Positions 1-13,059 are shown, counted from the first letter of the stretch. The stretch is 64,000 nt of DNA from Castanea sativa (GCF_040712315.1 NC_134013.1:6483001-6547000); one strand, 5' to 3'. The notes: a model not told the origin generated them from the sequence alone. Made by a program: numbers and translations.

Positions 1-281
1 AGATTTTATAACTTAAGAATACATGTAGCCGATCCTAACTAGTCTGTTGAGAATTTGATCATAAAATTTTGGGAATAAGGCTTTGATTGTTGTTGTGTAC
101 TCCTCATGGTTAATGAGTATTGTATTATAGCGGATATTGGAAGAAGGATTTTCTAGTTTGGAAAATAAGATTGTCATAGGAAAGTACTATGTAAGGTTGT
201 TTATTATGTTTAATATGCTCAAAATTGTACAACCAATGTGAAGGTTTGGTTCCAATGGACTCTTTTTATCACTTTGTGCAG
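1..281 (+). other. Intron of the ADR1-like gene (5' part of gene lies outside window)
   Basis: AT-rich sequence ending in a TTTGTGCAG acceptor immediately before the first readable NLR codons. No RPW8 or P-loop coding sequence is seen here, so those exons must be upstream of the window. Confidence 0.75.
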
Positions 282-2434
282 GTTACTTCTGTGACAGGAT
301 TCTGTTCCTGACAGTATCTCAGTCTCCAAATGTGGATCATTTGAGAGCTAAGATTTGGGGATACATTATGGGGAATGAGAATTTGGACTACAATTATATG
401 ATTCCACAATATAATCTCCAGTATGAGGGGAGAATTCGTACCCAAACCCTGGTGGTACTGGATGACGTGTGGACACTTCCAGTGCTTGAAAAGCTTATAT
501 TTCCAGGCTGCAAAATCCTTGTGGTTTCTCGGTTCAAATTTCCTTCTGTTACCAAGGCTACTTATGAAGTAGAATTATTGACGGAGAATGAAGCACTGTC
601 TTTGTTCTGCCACTCTGCTTTTGGAGAAAAGTCCATGCCTCTTGGTTCTGATGAGAATCTTGTCAAGCAGGTAATATTATTTAACCTCAGTGCTTGTGTA
701 GCAAATGGGGTTGTGTAATTTTTCAGAATTGTAATTGGTTACTTGTTTCTTGCTGATGCGCATTAAATTTGCATTCAATAGGTTGTGAGTGAGTGCAAGG
801 GGCTTCCCTTGGCACTTAAAGTGATAGGAGCTTCGTTAAGGGATCAATCTGAATTGTTTTGGTTAGGTGCAAAGAGCAGGTTGTCTCGAAGTGAGCCTGT
901 CTCTGAGCCCCATGAAAATAAGCTGCTTGAAAGAATGGCAGTAAGTGTTAAATTCTTGAGCAAAAAGGTCAGGGAATGTTTCTTGGATTTGGGGGCCTTC
1001 CCCGAAGACAGGAAGATTCCTCTTGAGATCCTTATCAATATGTGGGTTGAGCTTCACGATATAGATGGAAAAGAAGCTTTTGCGATTCTTCTTGAACTTT
1101 CAGACAAGAATCTCCTCACCCTGGTGAAGGAAGAGAGGTATGTAGGTTTTACTTTAGTTGTCATGAACATAGGTTGCTCTTGTTTTAGCGGTGATATGCA
1201 TTCTAAATCCTTTACTGTATTATTAATCTGGCAGAACTGGAGACATGTATAGCAGTTGCTTTGAGATCTTTGTTACTCAACATGATGTGTTGAGAGACCT
1301 TGCTCTTCATTTAAGCAATCAGGGACTCATAAATGAACACCCACGATTGCTTATGCCAAGAAGAGAGAAAGAACTTCCAAAAGAGTGGGCGAGGAATTCA
1401 GATCAGCCGTTTAATGCCCAGATCGTTTCAATTCATACAGGTATTATCATCACTCATTCTAAATTGCCTTTCTTTCTAGAGAAAAAAATTAGACTTGTTT
1501 GGTAGCTTATCCAAACAGCAATTAGAGCATAAAAGGAGCATGCATCTCAATTTTGTTGTTTTGTTAGTCTTTTTTGTGCTCACTTTCAATATGATTTCAT
1601 AATATAGGGGAAATGAATGAGATGGACTGGTTCCGATTGGATTTTCCAAAGGCTGAAGTGCTTATCCTGAACTTTTCCTCAACTGAGTACTTCTTGCCTC
1701 ACTTCATTGATAAAATGCCAAGGCTGAGGGCACTAATAGTTATAAATCATGGTTCATCCAATGCAATCCTTAAGAACCATTCTATTTTTACTAATTTGCC
1801 CAACTTGAGGAGCCTCTGGCTTGAGAAAGTTACCATCCCTCCTATATCTAAAGCTTCCATCCTGAAAAAGTTGAGGAAAATTTCCCTTGTTCTATGCAAG
1901 GTAAAAAACATCCTTGGTCAGTCAGTAGAGCTACCCCAGCTCTTCCCTTGCCTCTCAGAACTCACAATTGATCACTGTGACGATTTATTTGAGTTGCCTT
2001 CTACCATCTGTGGGATGTACTCACTCGAGAGTCTAAGTATCACCAATTGCCATAGCTTATACCGGCTGCCTGCTGACTTGGGCAAACTGAAAAGCCTACA
2101 AATCCTGAGGTTATATGCTTGCCCAACTTTGAAGATGCTTTCTCCTGGAATATGTGAGCTAGCTCGGTTGAAGTATCTTGACATTGCTCAATGTGTTAAT
2201 TTAGCATGTCTTCCTGAAAGCCTAGGTAAATTAGAGAGTCTGGAGAAGATTGATATGAGTGAGTGTTCACAGATAAGGAATCTTCCAAGGTCTGCTTCTT
2301 CATTACAGTCATTGCGTCGTGTTGTTTGCGATGAAGAGGTTTCTTGGTCGTGGAGAGATATGGAGAAGGCCATGCCAAACCTTCATATTCAGGTTACTGA
2401 GAAATGCTTTGATATGGACTGGATAAATGAATGA
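282..2434 (+). CDS. ADR1: ADR1-like helper NLR (RPW8/CC_R-NBS-LRR), 3' four exons, 5' partial
   Basis: Immune-receptor ATPase of the ADR1 clade, which acts downstream of sensor NLRs together with EDS1/PAD4 (family knowledge). Exons read at 282-670, 782-1137, 1235-1440 and 1608-2434, all with GT-AG borders and consistent phase, giving 591 C-terminal residues. Visible motifs are kinase-2 (TLVVLDDVW), RNBS-B (ILVVSRFKF), GLPL (CKGLPLALKVIG), RNBS-D (CFLDLGAFPED) and, in place of MHD, a QHD motif (VTQHDVLRDLALHLS). QHD is characteristic of this clade. The last exon holds leucine-rich repeats of the form LxxLxxLxIxxC..LxxLP from about 1640 to 2330. The first 281 bases are intron, so the RPW8 domain and P-loop are off the left edge. 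No stop or frameshift was found in the exons. Assignment to ADR1 rather than NRG1 rests on QHD and close similarity to remembered ADR1-like proteins. Confidence 0.9.
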
Positions 2435-4396
2435 ACATGGTGTTTTTTGGTTTTTGTTTTTTTAATCAACAAGGTTGGGGGGGATGTTTCGTTCTTCCTA
2501 AAAGGGAGATTAAGTTGCAAGGCTCTCGGCACGTGTGACTATTAGTATTAGTATTAGTATTTTTCGATGTACATGATTTTTGGAAATAATGTGAAAAGAT
2601 GTAAATGAATTAGTGGTAGATTATCTCTCTCTTCTTGGCTTATAGCTTCTGTAATGAGACACAAATGTGTTTGGTAGCAAGCCAGTACTCAGTCATTGAT
2701 TGGATGAGCCCATTTGAACAGCTGAACTAGGGGATAAGGGTGTAGAATTCTCTCTATATCATTACATATCCAACCGACCAAAAACTCAAAAACTTTTATC
2801 TCAATGAAAAACCAAAACAAAAAGTCTCTGGCTTAATGCCGTGGAAAACAAATCAACGGGGCCATATGTCATAAGTAGTTTATAGACCCCATCAATTGCT
2901 GTGGAAGTCTTCTCTTTATGTTATAAAACCGTGTAGCAGTTGGGTACCAATCAAAGCAACAATTACTTGAATCGTAGCCTCTATGATTTTAGTCTCAAAT
3001 GCCAAATTTTGTTCACCCTATTACCTCAGTCAATTTCTGGAGACTCTTTTTTCCCAAAGAGGCAAAGACACACATTGCTTTTTTTGCCGCCCGCCGCGCG
3101 GGGGGGGGGGGGGGGAGAGAGAAAAAAAAAATCACATATATATACACTCATAGAAAATCAAGGGTGTTTAGTAATATTGTTTAAACAACAGTTTTTAGTG
3201 TTTAAATATCACAATATATATTTTCACAACACTTTTTAACTCACGAGTATGTTCACAACACTTAAACAATTACTAGAAATTTCCTACCAAAGGAGCCTAG
3301 ATTATCACCTATAGCATCTTAATTTCAACGAGATTAATGTTGATTATGAAAAATAATTTCAACAAGAATTTAACTCTTTGGTAAACATTGCTCTTGTCAA
3401 TGTGGGGTCCAATGCATTATCAGGTTCGTGCACAAAAAATTCTTATATGGCATGCGTAGAATGTGGATTTTTTCTGGTCTGATTAGGACAGTGTAATATC
3501 TGTATTTATATTATGTGATTGGCAATAACGCGGAAAGAGCGACGAGTAAAAAAAGCGTGTGGGACCTATATATAGCAAAATCAATACCGAATGTTATGGA
3601 GATTATTATTATCATATATATATTCTGGGACCCTTCAAGAGATTCGTATCATGCGTCATCAAAAGAGTGGGGTTTAGTTGAGTAACCAAGAAGGTGCTTT
3701 AGTCAGTTTCTCACTTTCTTGGCCTAGTTGATAACTTCTACTCCTACGATTGAAAGTAACTTGAAAACCTTTTAGTATGCGTTCACAAACAAATCTTTGG
3801 TCCCACTTCAACTTTTTTTTACATGTTGATAGATCATGATATATGTACGACCAAAGGCAATATTTCATTAATTTTTTAATTTTTTTTTATAATCCTAGTT
3901 TTTATTGTTAATCATAACACAGATGGTCAAAGACTCAAAGATGCCACAAGATTATGATTTGGAGTGAAAAGCCTGTGGTCTATGGACTGTGGGGTGGGTG
4001 GTGGTCTTTGTTTATTTTTTGTCACATTTGTCCTTTTTGTTAAAATACCAGTGCCCTTTACCACTCTGCATTAGTATAGCCATCTCTTATTTGTAAATAA
4101 AAATTTAGTAACTTTTTTCTTATGTAGGTTTAGCACTCACATTAGTATAGCCATCTCATATTTTCAGTTGGAGTAATACTTGCATAACAGTTTTCTTAGT
4201 AAATTTCACAACAATTGCTTTTGCAATTTTTATTGATTCTCGTGGATCTTTGCTGTATCATGCAAGCCCTTATTCATGATGTAACTTTTATTTCACATTT
4301 GCAATAAAATTCTGTCTTACCATAAAATAAAATAAAAATTAACAACTTGCAACCTTAGACAATTGTGAATCTGTTGTGAATTATGTTGTCTCTAGA
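2435..4396. other. 3' UTR of the NLR and AT-rich intergenic sequence
   Basis: The first ~250 bases are probably NLR 3' UTR. They include a short TATTAG repeat near 2547 and the AATAA-rich stretch around 2585. A run of sixteen G at 3100-3115 follows a CCGCC-rich patch. No coding potential beyond chance ORFs was seen. Confidence 0.6.
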
Positions 4397-4450
4397 CTTA
4401 TTGTTCCACTTTCTTCTCAAAAAAAAAAAAAAAACTTATTGCTCCACTTT
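4397..4450 (+). mobile_element. Tail-only retroposon footprint with 16-bp TSD
   Basis: CTTATTGTTCCACTTT at 4397-4412 is repeated with one mismatch at 4435-4450. Between them lies only CTTCTC plus sixteen A. This is the signature of target-primed insertion of a 3' tail. The same TTCTC-A(n) end is seen on the SINE at 14070 and the LINE ending at 33176. Confidence 0.75.
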
Positions 4451-5362
4451 GTTGTGAGGTGTGGCCAATCTTGGTCATTGATTAGCCAAGCTTGGCTGTT
4501 GTGTTCGACCTTGCAAGTGAAAGGGTGGCTGATCTTGATTGTTGGATTTGGAGTGTGAGGCTATGATTAAAAAACAGAACAATGAAATGGTATTTAAATT
4601 GAATAGTGAAAAAAAAAAAATTTTGATCCAGGTACTTGGGTTCCTATGGATGAAGATATGGTCTATGTGGATACTATTGAATTTTCCGTTGGAAGAGGAA
4701 TAAAAAAAGAGCTTGATGTAGGTCATGTGGAAAATTGACTAGATAAAATGGAAAAATAATTTTTCTGACGAAAATTTAGTAAACTTTTTTTTTTCTGATC
4801 CTTTGCTCAATAATCAACCATTTCTTCCAACCCCAACTAGTGTGGCTCATGAAATTCCACATCAATCAAAAGGAGAAGCTCCAACCAAACAAAAAAGATA
4901 AGGAAAGTGGGGAAGGTGTTACTAATGTACAAACATTGATTTTTGCCTAATTAATAAAGAACCAGTAGGAAGCTGGATTGAAACAAGGTCTGAACTGTAA
5001 GGAACATTAATTATTAGAGTGCACATTAAATTTAGTGTTGACCAAAAATAGATTATGCATGGCAATAGGAAATAAATACAAGGGGATGAATCAGAGCCCT
5101 AACTTGCAAGAGCCACAAATCCATACTGCTACTCTTTCAAAGTCAAAGTCAAAATTATAATAAATAAGTAGCACTATACTAGTAGTACCTGTATTTCATT
5201 CACATATAACAAGTAGCAATATATTAAATCCGCATCTGTTAATGAATCAGATCAGGATATATATATAAAATTGTAGAGTATGAATGAAGGAACAAGAAGG
5301 TTTTGGTGGCTTTTGCTTTTCTAGTCAGCACATATTGCATCTCGTTGGTTCCCTTTCCACCG
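4451..5362. other. AT-rich intergenic sequence
   Basis: No gene, RNA gene or clear element recognised. Several short A and T runs occur. Confidence 0.5.
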
Positions 5363-5370
5363 ATGCCTGC

Positions 5371-6023
5371 TAGGGGATGGCAATTTTTCTTCGCCCCCTA
5401 AACCCGCCCCTCCCCACTTCGCCCCGTGCGTGTTTTCCCCGTCCCACAAAGGTGGTGGGGCGGGAATGGGGCAAGATTTTAGCCCACGGGGCGGGGCGGG
5501 AATGGGTTTAAACTTTTTAGACCCTCCCCCTCCCCGTCCCCGCCCCGCTTTACTAAGGGTTATAATTGTAAATTTTTCATACCCTAAAACCCTAATATTT
5601 AAACAAACATATTAATATTAGCATATTTTATTTCACCAAATGTGATTCTCTGTCTTTATTTTGTTTTGTGTTATCTTATGAAATTTGTTTTCTTATGATT
5701 GTCTTGTTAAACACTTGGATATATTATTCAAATTTTTCTAAAAATTGATTTGATTTGATGAGATAAGTTTAGTTGTAATTTCAAGTATATTTTTATTAAT
5801 GAAATAGATTTCATTAAAAAATTGTACTAGTTGTAGGGCAAATTAACATAAAATAAAGTTTTACGGGGTGGAGCGGGGCTTCACGGGGCCCCAAGGGGCG
5901 GAGATGGGTGAGAAAGTTTTCCCCGTTATGCGGAGCGAGGCAGGAATGGGGTAAAACAAAATCATGTGGGGCGGAGATGAAGACTCCATCCTTCGGCCCT
6001 GCCCCGCTCCATTGCCATCCCTA
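5371..6023. mobile_element. Non-autonomous hAT-like element with GC-rich ends
   Basis: Inverted ends TAGGGGATGGCAAT (left) and ATTGCCATCCCTA (right) bound 653 bp. The two ends are GC-rich arms full of GGGGCGGGG/CCCCGCCCC, while the core is AT-rich. Flanks ATGCCTGC (5363-5370) and TTGCCAGC (6024-6031) match at 6 of 8 positions, consistent with an old 8-bp hAT target duplication. There is no transposase ORF. Confidence 0.75.
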
Positions 6024-6179
6024 TTGCCAGCAAATACAAATTCTAAATAGAACATTTTTTTTTTCCTTGAAATTTTTTTAAAAGAATGGAAAGAGGTCAC
6101 TTGTATTAATAGATCCTATTTGAATGTGACCATAATAGCTTCAATCAACTGAGAAAACAATGTCTAAGGGATCTCAAAC

Positions 6180-6748
6180 CAAGGCTGATATGATTTATTT
6201 GAGTCTAAGACGAAAATTGATTATTTTATTTTAGATGCAAAATTACTACTAATTAACATGAATTATATAAAAAAATTTCTTTTTTCAAAAATTTTATATA
6301 CAAACAATTTTTCATACTTATTGATATGATAGATTAATAATGGTAAGGAAAAGAGTGATGTTAGTGATAGACTTAGATAAGAACTAGTAGATTCGCTAAC
6401 TAAAATCTTATTATTATTCTTTTTTTTTTTAAAAATACAACATTCACAATATTTTTTTACAATAAATCATAAGTTTTAAGTTATTTTTTGTTTTCTATTT
6501 AAAAATATCACTATAATTATTTTTTTGCCATTAATAACAACCTGTAACAACCTGCTACTTAGCATTAATTATAAAAATATTGTGAACGTTGCATTTTTTT
6601 CTATTTTTTATTTGTTTTTCATCTAGTAAAAAAATATTATTTTATTTATTGATTATAAATGACCCTATTGGTTAAAATTTGGAGGGCTTTTTTTGTACTT
6701 GGGCCCTTAAGCAACCACACCTCTTGCTCCACCATTCAGCCAGCCCTG
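6180..6748. mobile_element. hAT-type MITE with perfect 8-bp TSD
   Basis: TCTCAAAC occurs at 6172-6179 and again at 6749-6756. The enclosed 569 bp start CAAGGCTGATAT and end AGCCAGCCCTG, an imperfect terminal inverted repeat (CA[A/G]GGCTG). The interior is AT-rich and non-coding. Confidence 0.85.
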
Positions 6749-6756
6749 TCTCAAAC

Positions 6757-7138
6757 AATATGAGGCCGCAAGCGCTCTTGTTGGAAATATTTTAGTTAAT
6801 AAACAATGTGGAACTCACAAAAAAGATCCAAGTATTTGGAACACATCCACCAAGTAGTGGACGCACCAAGTGAACCAAGAATTCCATATGGGCTACTGGG
6901 AGAAACTAGTCAGTAGTCGCGCTAGCACTTGGGCAGGGATATCAAGCAGCCATGGAGATATGAGGTCAAGTGAACTAGGGAAGTACTCTACGGGCTCGCC
7001 TTTGGTGACATTGTTACTTCTATATTTAGAAAACCCCTTGCTTTGCATAAAATAAAATAAAATAAAAAATATTAAAAAAAAACCAATATTTTGCTCATCG
7101 TAAATATATATCTAATATACAATAACAGGTTTAAGAGT
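6757..7138. other. Spacer, includes 3' UTR of the NAT3-like gene
   Basis: No ORF of note. An A-rich AAATAAAATAAAAT stretch around 7045-7075 lies downstream of the transporter stop on its strand. Confidence 0.5.
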
Positions 7139-9511
7139 TCAGAAAAATCTGGTGGGGATGTACTCATTTAACCTCATGGGATAGTTGTAGAACTCATCAC
7201 TTCTAGAATCTCCGTTCCTCCTATGGAAGGGAAGCAGCCATGGAAGTCCTCTGTTATTAACTTCGTGCTTCGCGTCAAGCGTGTTATCAAGCAGTGTCCC
7301 AACAATTATTGCCACAGTTGGCGGTGATGAGAATATTGTGTTAAAAATGTCGTTGAACTGCAACAATTATAAAAATGAAAAGAAAAAAAAATCAGACAAA
7401 CATGTAATAGAGTTGATGTATTGGCTAGCAAGGATATATATTTTGTTAGATGGACTTATCCTGTTCTCGTCTCATAACCAGGACAACTAATTTGACAACA
7501 TTCTTGAAAAAATATTCAAACAAGGGGACTTTGAAGATAAATAACTAAAGAATTTCAGATATCGTAAGAAGTCAATGTAATCCTAATAAATCTACATGCA
7601 GAGAAATATCATTAGGCTTCAATGCCAAGGCTGGGATTAAAGAGACTAGAATCATTGATCAATTTTTGTCAAGACCAACACTCTTTAATTGTACACACAT
7701 TTTGTAGTTGTTATAACTTCCTAAGTTAAGTACTAAAACATGTGGTTTACTAATTCAGCAAATGGAGGGAAGTTAAGAGGCAGAAAGAACTAGATTGCCT
7801 TTGATTGAAATTCAATTAATGTAGGGTCTTAACATTGATTACATTCAAGACTAAATGAAATGTGCTAGGTTTAAATCAGGATTTAGAACAACTGATAGAT
7901 TGCCACAAAGCTTAATCCTAAAGTCTCAATTCTGCTAATATTGTTTTTCCCTAGTATGAGATTCATGTAAACCATAAAGCTCATTTGGTTAAACATAATT
8001 GCATGTTCTGTTTGCACAATATGGGTGTGGATTCGGTTATTATCTACTTTTCCATAAACTTTTTTGCACGTCATCTAAAACTTTTACCTTCTATAAGATG
8101 CTGAGAAAAATTGAGAGAGATGAACAACATGGAACCATTAATATGTAAAAAGAAATTTAGAGAGAAACATGGAGGCATATAGTGTACAAAACTTACCCAT
8201 CCACCACCTGTTCTAATTGGTCCATGACCAGTAGTCATATCAGTGTTCATGACAAAATATTGAGGTATTGATATCCCCAGGAACAGGGACAGGCCCAAAA
8301 CGTAGAAGTTTCTCAAGGAATTATTGTTCGCAAACTGCATAAATGAGATCCCAACAGCAGCTGTGGATAAAGGAAAGGTAAAATTTTCCATTAAGGACGT
8401 ATCAACAAGATTAAATTAAAACAGATTTAGCTACAAAGATAACAAAATCACTCACCAACAAAGCCAAATAAAACACAGTATATGGCAGCAAATATTGGTA
8501 AAGGAATAGATGCAAACAATGCACCAAACTTCCCTGAAAAAAACAAGGTGACACAATTAAATATGACATGATAAAGCCCGGGCTAATGGGTAAATAGTAC
8601 CACAATTCATGATGGAAGTAGAAAAAAACCAAATATGGAGAAGAAGATCATGAAAGAAGTTGAAATCTGCACTACTCTTCTGCTCCCTATGTGAGTCAGT
8701 CCAAGGAGTCCAACATTTTCACTGCAATATCATCCCAAGAAGTGAGTAAACCAAGTGCTACTTCAAACAGTCTACTAGCAGCATTTTTACAAACAAGAAG
8801 GATGGAACTTATTTGATTTAATCCTAAACGATGGTCAATAATGTCAATATCACCACTGCCACAGAAACAGTTTCAACTCAATCACCTCATATAACATATA
8901 GATAGACACAAACCTTGTACGGAAGCTATTTTACTAGGTGTGATGATCTTACTGCTTGGATCTGTGATAAGGAGCTAAGAATCTGGAAATTCAAGACAGG
9001 CACAGATCCTGACACTAAACAGGACACCAGAGTGGTTCGTAGAATGGTCAAATCATTCCAGGATGCAAAGCTTCTTATCATGGAGCATACTGAACTAAAA
9101 GCCAAAATACCAATCCCATTACAGGCATTGTAATTTGTAAACAATTGCAAATGCATGCCTGCATCATCTGCAATGTCTCTCCCCCCCCCATCCCCCTCCT
9201 TTTTCCCCCCCTTTTTGGCTAGGTGGCCTATTGCATCATAATTGAGGGTTAGAGAACCCAAGAATTGTTTTACCAACCATATAGAGGAAAGGTTGAGATC
9301 CAAGCAAAACAAAGACCCAAAACAGATTAATATATTGATTACTAAAGCACCAATTGCTTACACAGATGCAGTAGTACCAACAACAGAACCAAAGATCCCT
9401 TCAAGCAGCGTGCCAAGACCCTGCATTTGAAGATGAAGCCAAAATTTTAGTTTCTAGGTGGTAAAGCCAATCAAGATTCATTTCATATGCTGTTAAAGCA
9501 ATCATAGATAC

Positions 9512-9546
<35 letters not shown>

Positions 9547-12385
9547 AAGAAGAATTGTCGTCAGTCTATGACTGTACCTGTAGGCCAATACTTCGGTTGA
9601 GGACATGTGATGGTGGAGGTGTAGCACCTGCAAGACGCGATGCAGCAAAAAAGGTTCCAGTTGACTGCAGCAAAAGTTAAATGAATAGACAAAGGACCAA
9701 ATTTAAAATATGGAATCAGTGTAGTTGAGAAATGTTTCAATATAAAAAAACTAGTCAAGTTGATGGAAATCATGCACAAAGGGTAAGCAGGTCAAATGTC
9801 TATAATGGATTGATATAAAGATATATTCATCCAAATCTTTGAAATGATTCTAAATTGGAGATTTTCTAGAATAGTGATTAAACCTCTGCAGATGTAACAA
9901 GTGCTGCCCCCAGCATCCCAAAGACATGGCTCGCTCTGAATATGGGAGTACCCCACTGAAATGGATAAGGAATTTTAATCCTAGATTGGGGGAAAAAAAA
10001 AACCAGGTTATGCATCAGAAATGGATGATTCTTATGAAAGGGAGTAGTGAGTCCATCTGCAAACAGAGAGCCCAATTATCTGGACATACCAAGGAGCAGA
10101 TGCTATAAGGAAGGAATGATCAGTGCGGCAACTCTGTTTAGTCTGCTCTTTTACGTTGTTGTAAGCACCAGCCGCAGTGAGGATAGCAGCAAAAGCCCAG
10201 ACAATAGCAATGCAAAATAGCAAACCATACCTCTCAAGTATGACATGGGAGAAAGGAATGATGCGCTTCAAATACTGGGTAATAACCAGTATAATAAGCA
10301 TGGGCAGGCCAATCTCGACACAGTTAGCAAGCTGCACAGAACATAGGAGAGTCATATACTGATTTTATTATTTTATTTTCAGTGCCACTGAGGCATTATA
10401 GTGTTCTTTAAAGAAATTACCTGTGGGAAGCCCCTCTGGAACAGACCAAGACCCACTACACAAATGACTGGTACGAGAACAACAGGACTAAATAATCTGG
10501 GGACCAGAAAAGCAAAGTGGTAACAGTTAGACAACATAAAATCAAGAACCTGAAAGTTTTACTAGGTTTCAAATGAGAATCCTTGAGATGTAAAGGATTT
10601 GTAACCATTGAATAAGATGAGTAGAATGAATTGTTTTTTCATATCACGATTACCTTACCTTGTCAAACTCCCCCATACCCTACTAAATCCAAGAACGATG
10701 TTGACAAAGGAAGCGACAATTAGGGATCCTTGAATTGTCCTCATAGTGTGCAAAAACCTCTGCAAGCACCCTCATCATAATCAGAAGGCAGTCCTCTTAC
10801 CTTTAATTTAGAAAAATATATATAATGTGCCAAACCAATTTAGGTAGAAAATAAGAAGGCACGTCAGTTTGATGATAAACCCACCAAGCTTGCACCTCAA
10901 TTGTTGATAAATTTAGTTATTAGCGGGAGGGAGATGTATGCACCAGTGCGACAACATCACAATTTGAGAAATAGATTGGATTTGTAAGGGAAAGAAAAAG
11001 CATCGCATGTTAAAAAAAGGAAAGGCAAATGTTACTATTCATGACCTTTTCAGAAGAATTCATGAATTAAACATATAAATTAGGAGCATTCTCCCAAACA
11101 TTAGTTGATAATAATTCATAAATAGTTAAATTAAGCAGATAATCCATGCAATATAATCTCTTTCGGACACAAAACCATATAGCACCTAGAACTCTATAAC
11201 AATGATATAGCAATATGGCTCATATTACATACTGCTTGAAATTTAATTACCTGGTGCTCAGATGCAAAGGTTTCATCAGAGAGATCATTGATAATTGCCA
11301 ACACGGGTATGAAATAAGCAAATGATGCAGTCATCACTGTAGGAAGCCTCGTTCCAATCATTGTTTGAACCAGTGTGTTCAGTCCCGCCATAAAGAGCAA
11401 TGTTTGAATAACACGGGCTTTATCACCCTGTTGGCGTCAACATTGAATTCCGGATATTGGGGATTAGAGAAAGGGTCTAGTCCATCAAAAAGAGATTCGA
11501 TATAAATCAAAATACGATACAGTGGGCAAAAACTTACATGGGTGCCACCCATTAGAGGCACAAGTATACTGGCAATCAAAACTGTAGATCCAAGCATTAC
11601 AATATAGTGCTGGAAACCCAGTATAAATGTTTCCACTGCAAAATTTACATTGATTGAAATTAATTAGTGGTAGAATATCTGAGAGGCACAACATAGAGTT
11701 AATTAAGAGTTACAAAATTCTAATGAAATTGATACGCAAAAGGTTTGGAATTTTCAGTAATATATACAGATTTCTTCCAAATCAGGAACAGTAGTGGAAT
11801 CAGTAATGAAAATCATCTAAACTTACAAAAAGGTTTGTCCTCTACAGTAAAAAGAACAAAGTGTACGTATATTCAAGATATGAGTAATTAAACATGGTTA
11901 AGTGAAAAAGAGAATCAAGAATCAAGTAGACATATAGAAAAAGATAAAGAAAAAAAAGTGAGATGCAAAATTAAGAAGAAAAGGAACCCATAAAGAAAGA
12001 GCTTAATAAATATAAAATAAATTTGAGTGATCCTCATCTTCCCTCAAACCCCACCATAGAGATAAAGACATGCAGCTAAATACCAAAAGTTTTCACCTTT
12101 TGATCACAGAATCTAACTTAAACCCTTTATAAAAGAATCCTAAGCAGAATCAAAAGAAATCAATAAAAATAAATACCAACTGAACTAAAACCATTAAAAA
12201 TCAAATCACAAAGCAAAAAGATAGAGAGAGAAATACAAACCCCATCTTGGGTTGGAGTGGATGCAATATTGGAGGTGTTGAAATTGCTCGTTGGGAGCAA
12301 AAAGAGGACCCCTTGCACCTCCAAGTGGCTGAGCTTGAGCTGGCGGTGGCCCCTGTGGGTGCTGGTGATTTGCTGTTTCCACCAT
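7139..12385 (-). CDS. NAT3: Nucleobase-ascorbate transporter, NAT3-like (13 exons, 544 aa)
   Basis: Multi-pass plasma-membrane permease of the NAT/NCS2 family, which moves purines, uracil or related solutes with protons; the substrate is not predictable here. Exons from 5' to 3' on the minus strand: 12385-12241, 11635-11538, 11427-11251, 10759-10659, 10496-10421, 10331-10090, 9980-9884, 9664-9578, 9420-9362, 8721-8630, 8533-8456, 8360-8197, 7357-7139. All use GT-AG and join in frame to 544 residues, the usual family length. Landmarks are the proline-rich N-terminus, LQYCIHSNP, GFQHYIVMLGSTVLI, GTRLPTV, NCVEIGLPML, SCRTD, IPYPFQWG, the signature ENVGLLGLTH near residue 362, and LDNTLDAKHE near the C-terminus. 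The family signature normally ends T-[R/K/G]; here it is T-H. The start at 12385 is chosen because translation further upstream would read only a poly-Lys tract encoded by the GAA repeat. Closest in memory to Arabidopsis NAT3. Confidence 0.93.
9514..9543. repeat. (GA)n microsatellite in NAT3 intron
   Basis: About 14 uninterrupted AG dinucleotides lie in the intron between exons 8 and 7 of the plus-strand order (upstream of 9578). Confidence 0.9.
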
Positions 12386-13059
12386 CTTCTTCTTCTTCTT
12401 CTTCTTCTTCTTCTTCAACTACCAGTCCTTTTGTTCTTTTTGGTGGGTGTGTTTAAACGCTTGCTCTTCTTGGTTATTCAATAAATCACCGACGCAACGA
12501 AGTATATGCTATATAGTAAGCAAAGGAAGATCAGGAAGAAAGGGAAAATTAATAAAAAGTAGTAATTACGTAAAGCAAAGATTTCTTAGAAGAAAGGAAA
12601 CTCTTTTAACATGTAATGAGGTTTGCTACCATAAAAAAATAAACAAAGGTTTTTGAGAGCTAGAGAGACTAGAGAGGAAGAGAGAGACAGTGAGCGTGTG
12701 AGAGAGACATAAAGGAAGAGACTGAGAGAGAGAGTTTGAGATTACTTTAAGGTCGTAATTTAAAGTATATGTCGTGCAGTGAGAAGTAAGAATATGCTAG
12801 AAGATGTTTATTAAATATAGCGTATGGGCAGAAACGCTTGTCTTCGAGGAAGTTCTGTATGTACTTCCTTCTCACGATTTATTAGTTGTTACAAACAACC
12901 AGTTCGTGTAGTACCAGATTGGCGTTCTACTCCTTCATAATTAACCATCTTCCCATTTTTCTTTACACGTCATAGTCATTACTCATTCATTCCCCTGTAA
13001 TAATATCTTGTGAGCTGTGAATAGCAATGCCAATAACATAATATTTTACATAATTTTTG
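12386..13059 (-). promoter_or_regulatory. 5' UTR and promoter region of the NAT3-like gene
   Basis: Directly upstream of the ATG is a (CTT)10 tract at 12386-12416, i.e. (GAA)n/(AAG)n on the gene strand. Next is a GA-rich leader-like stretch at 12655-12745. A TATA-like CTATATTTAA on the minus strand is at about 12814-12823. The transcription start is not determinable from sequence alone. Confidence 0.5.

Noticed and set aside
844..1057. Minus-strand ORFs opposite the NLR exons
   Set aside because: They lie antisense to well-supported NLR coding sequence and show no domain.
12386..12418. Extended N-terminus with eleven Lys for the NAT3-like protein
   Set aside because: It relies on a TTG start reading through the GAA repeat; the first ATG is at 12385 and matches the family N-terminus.
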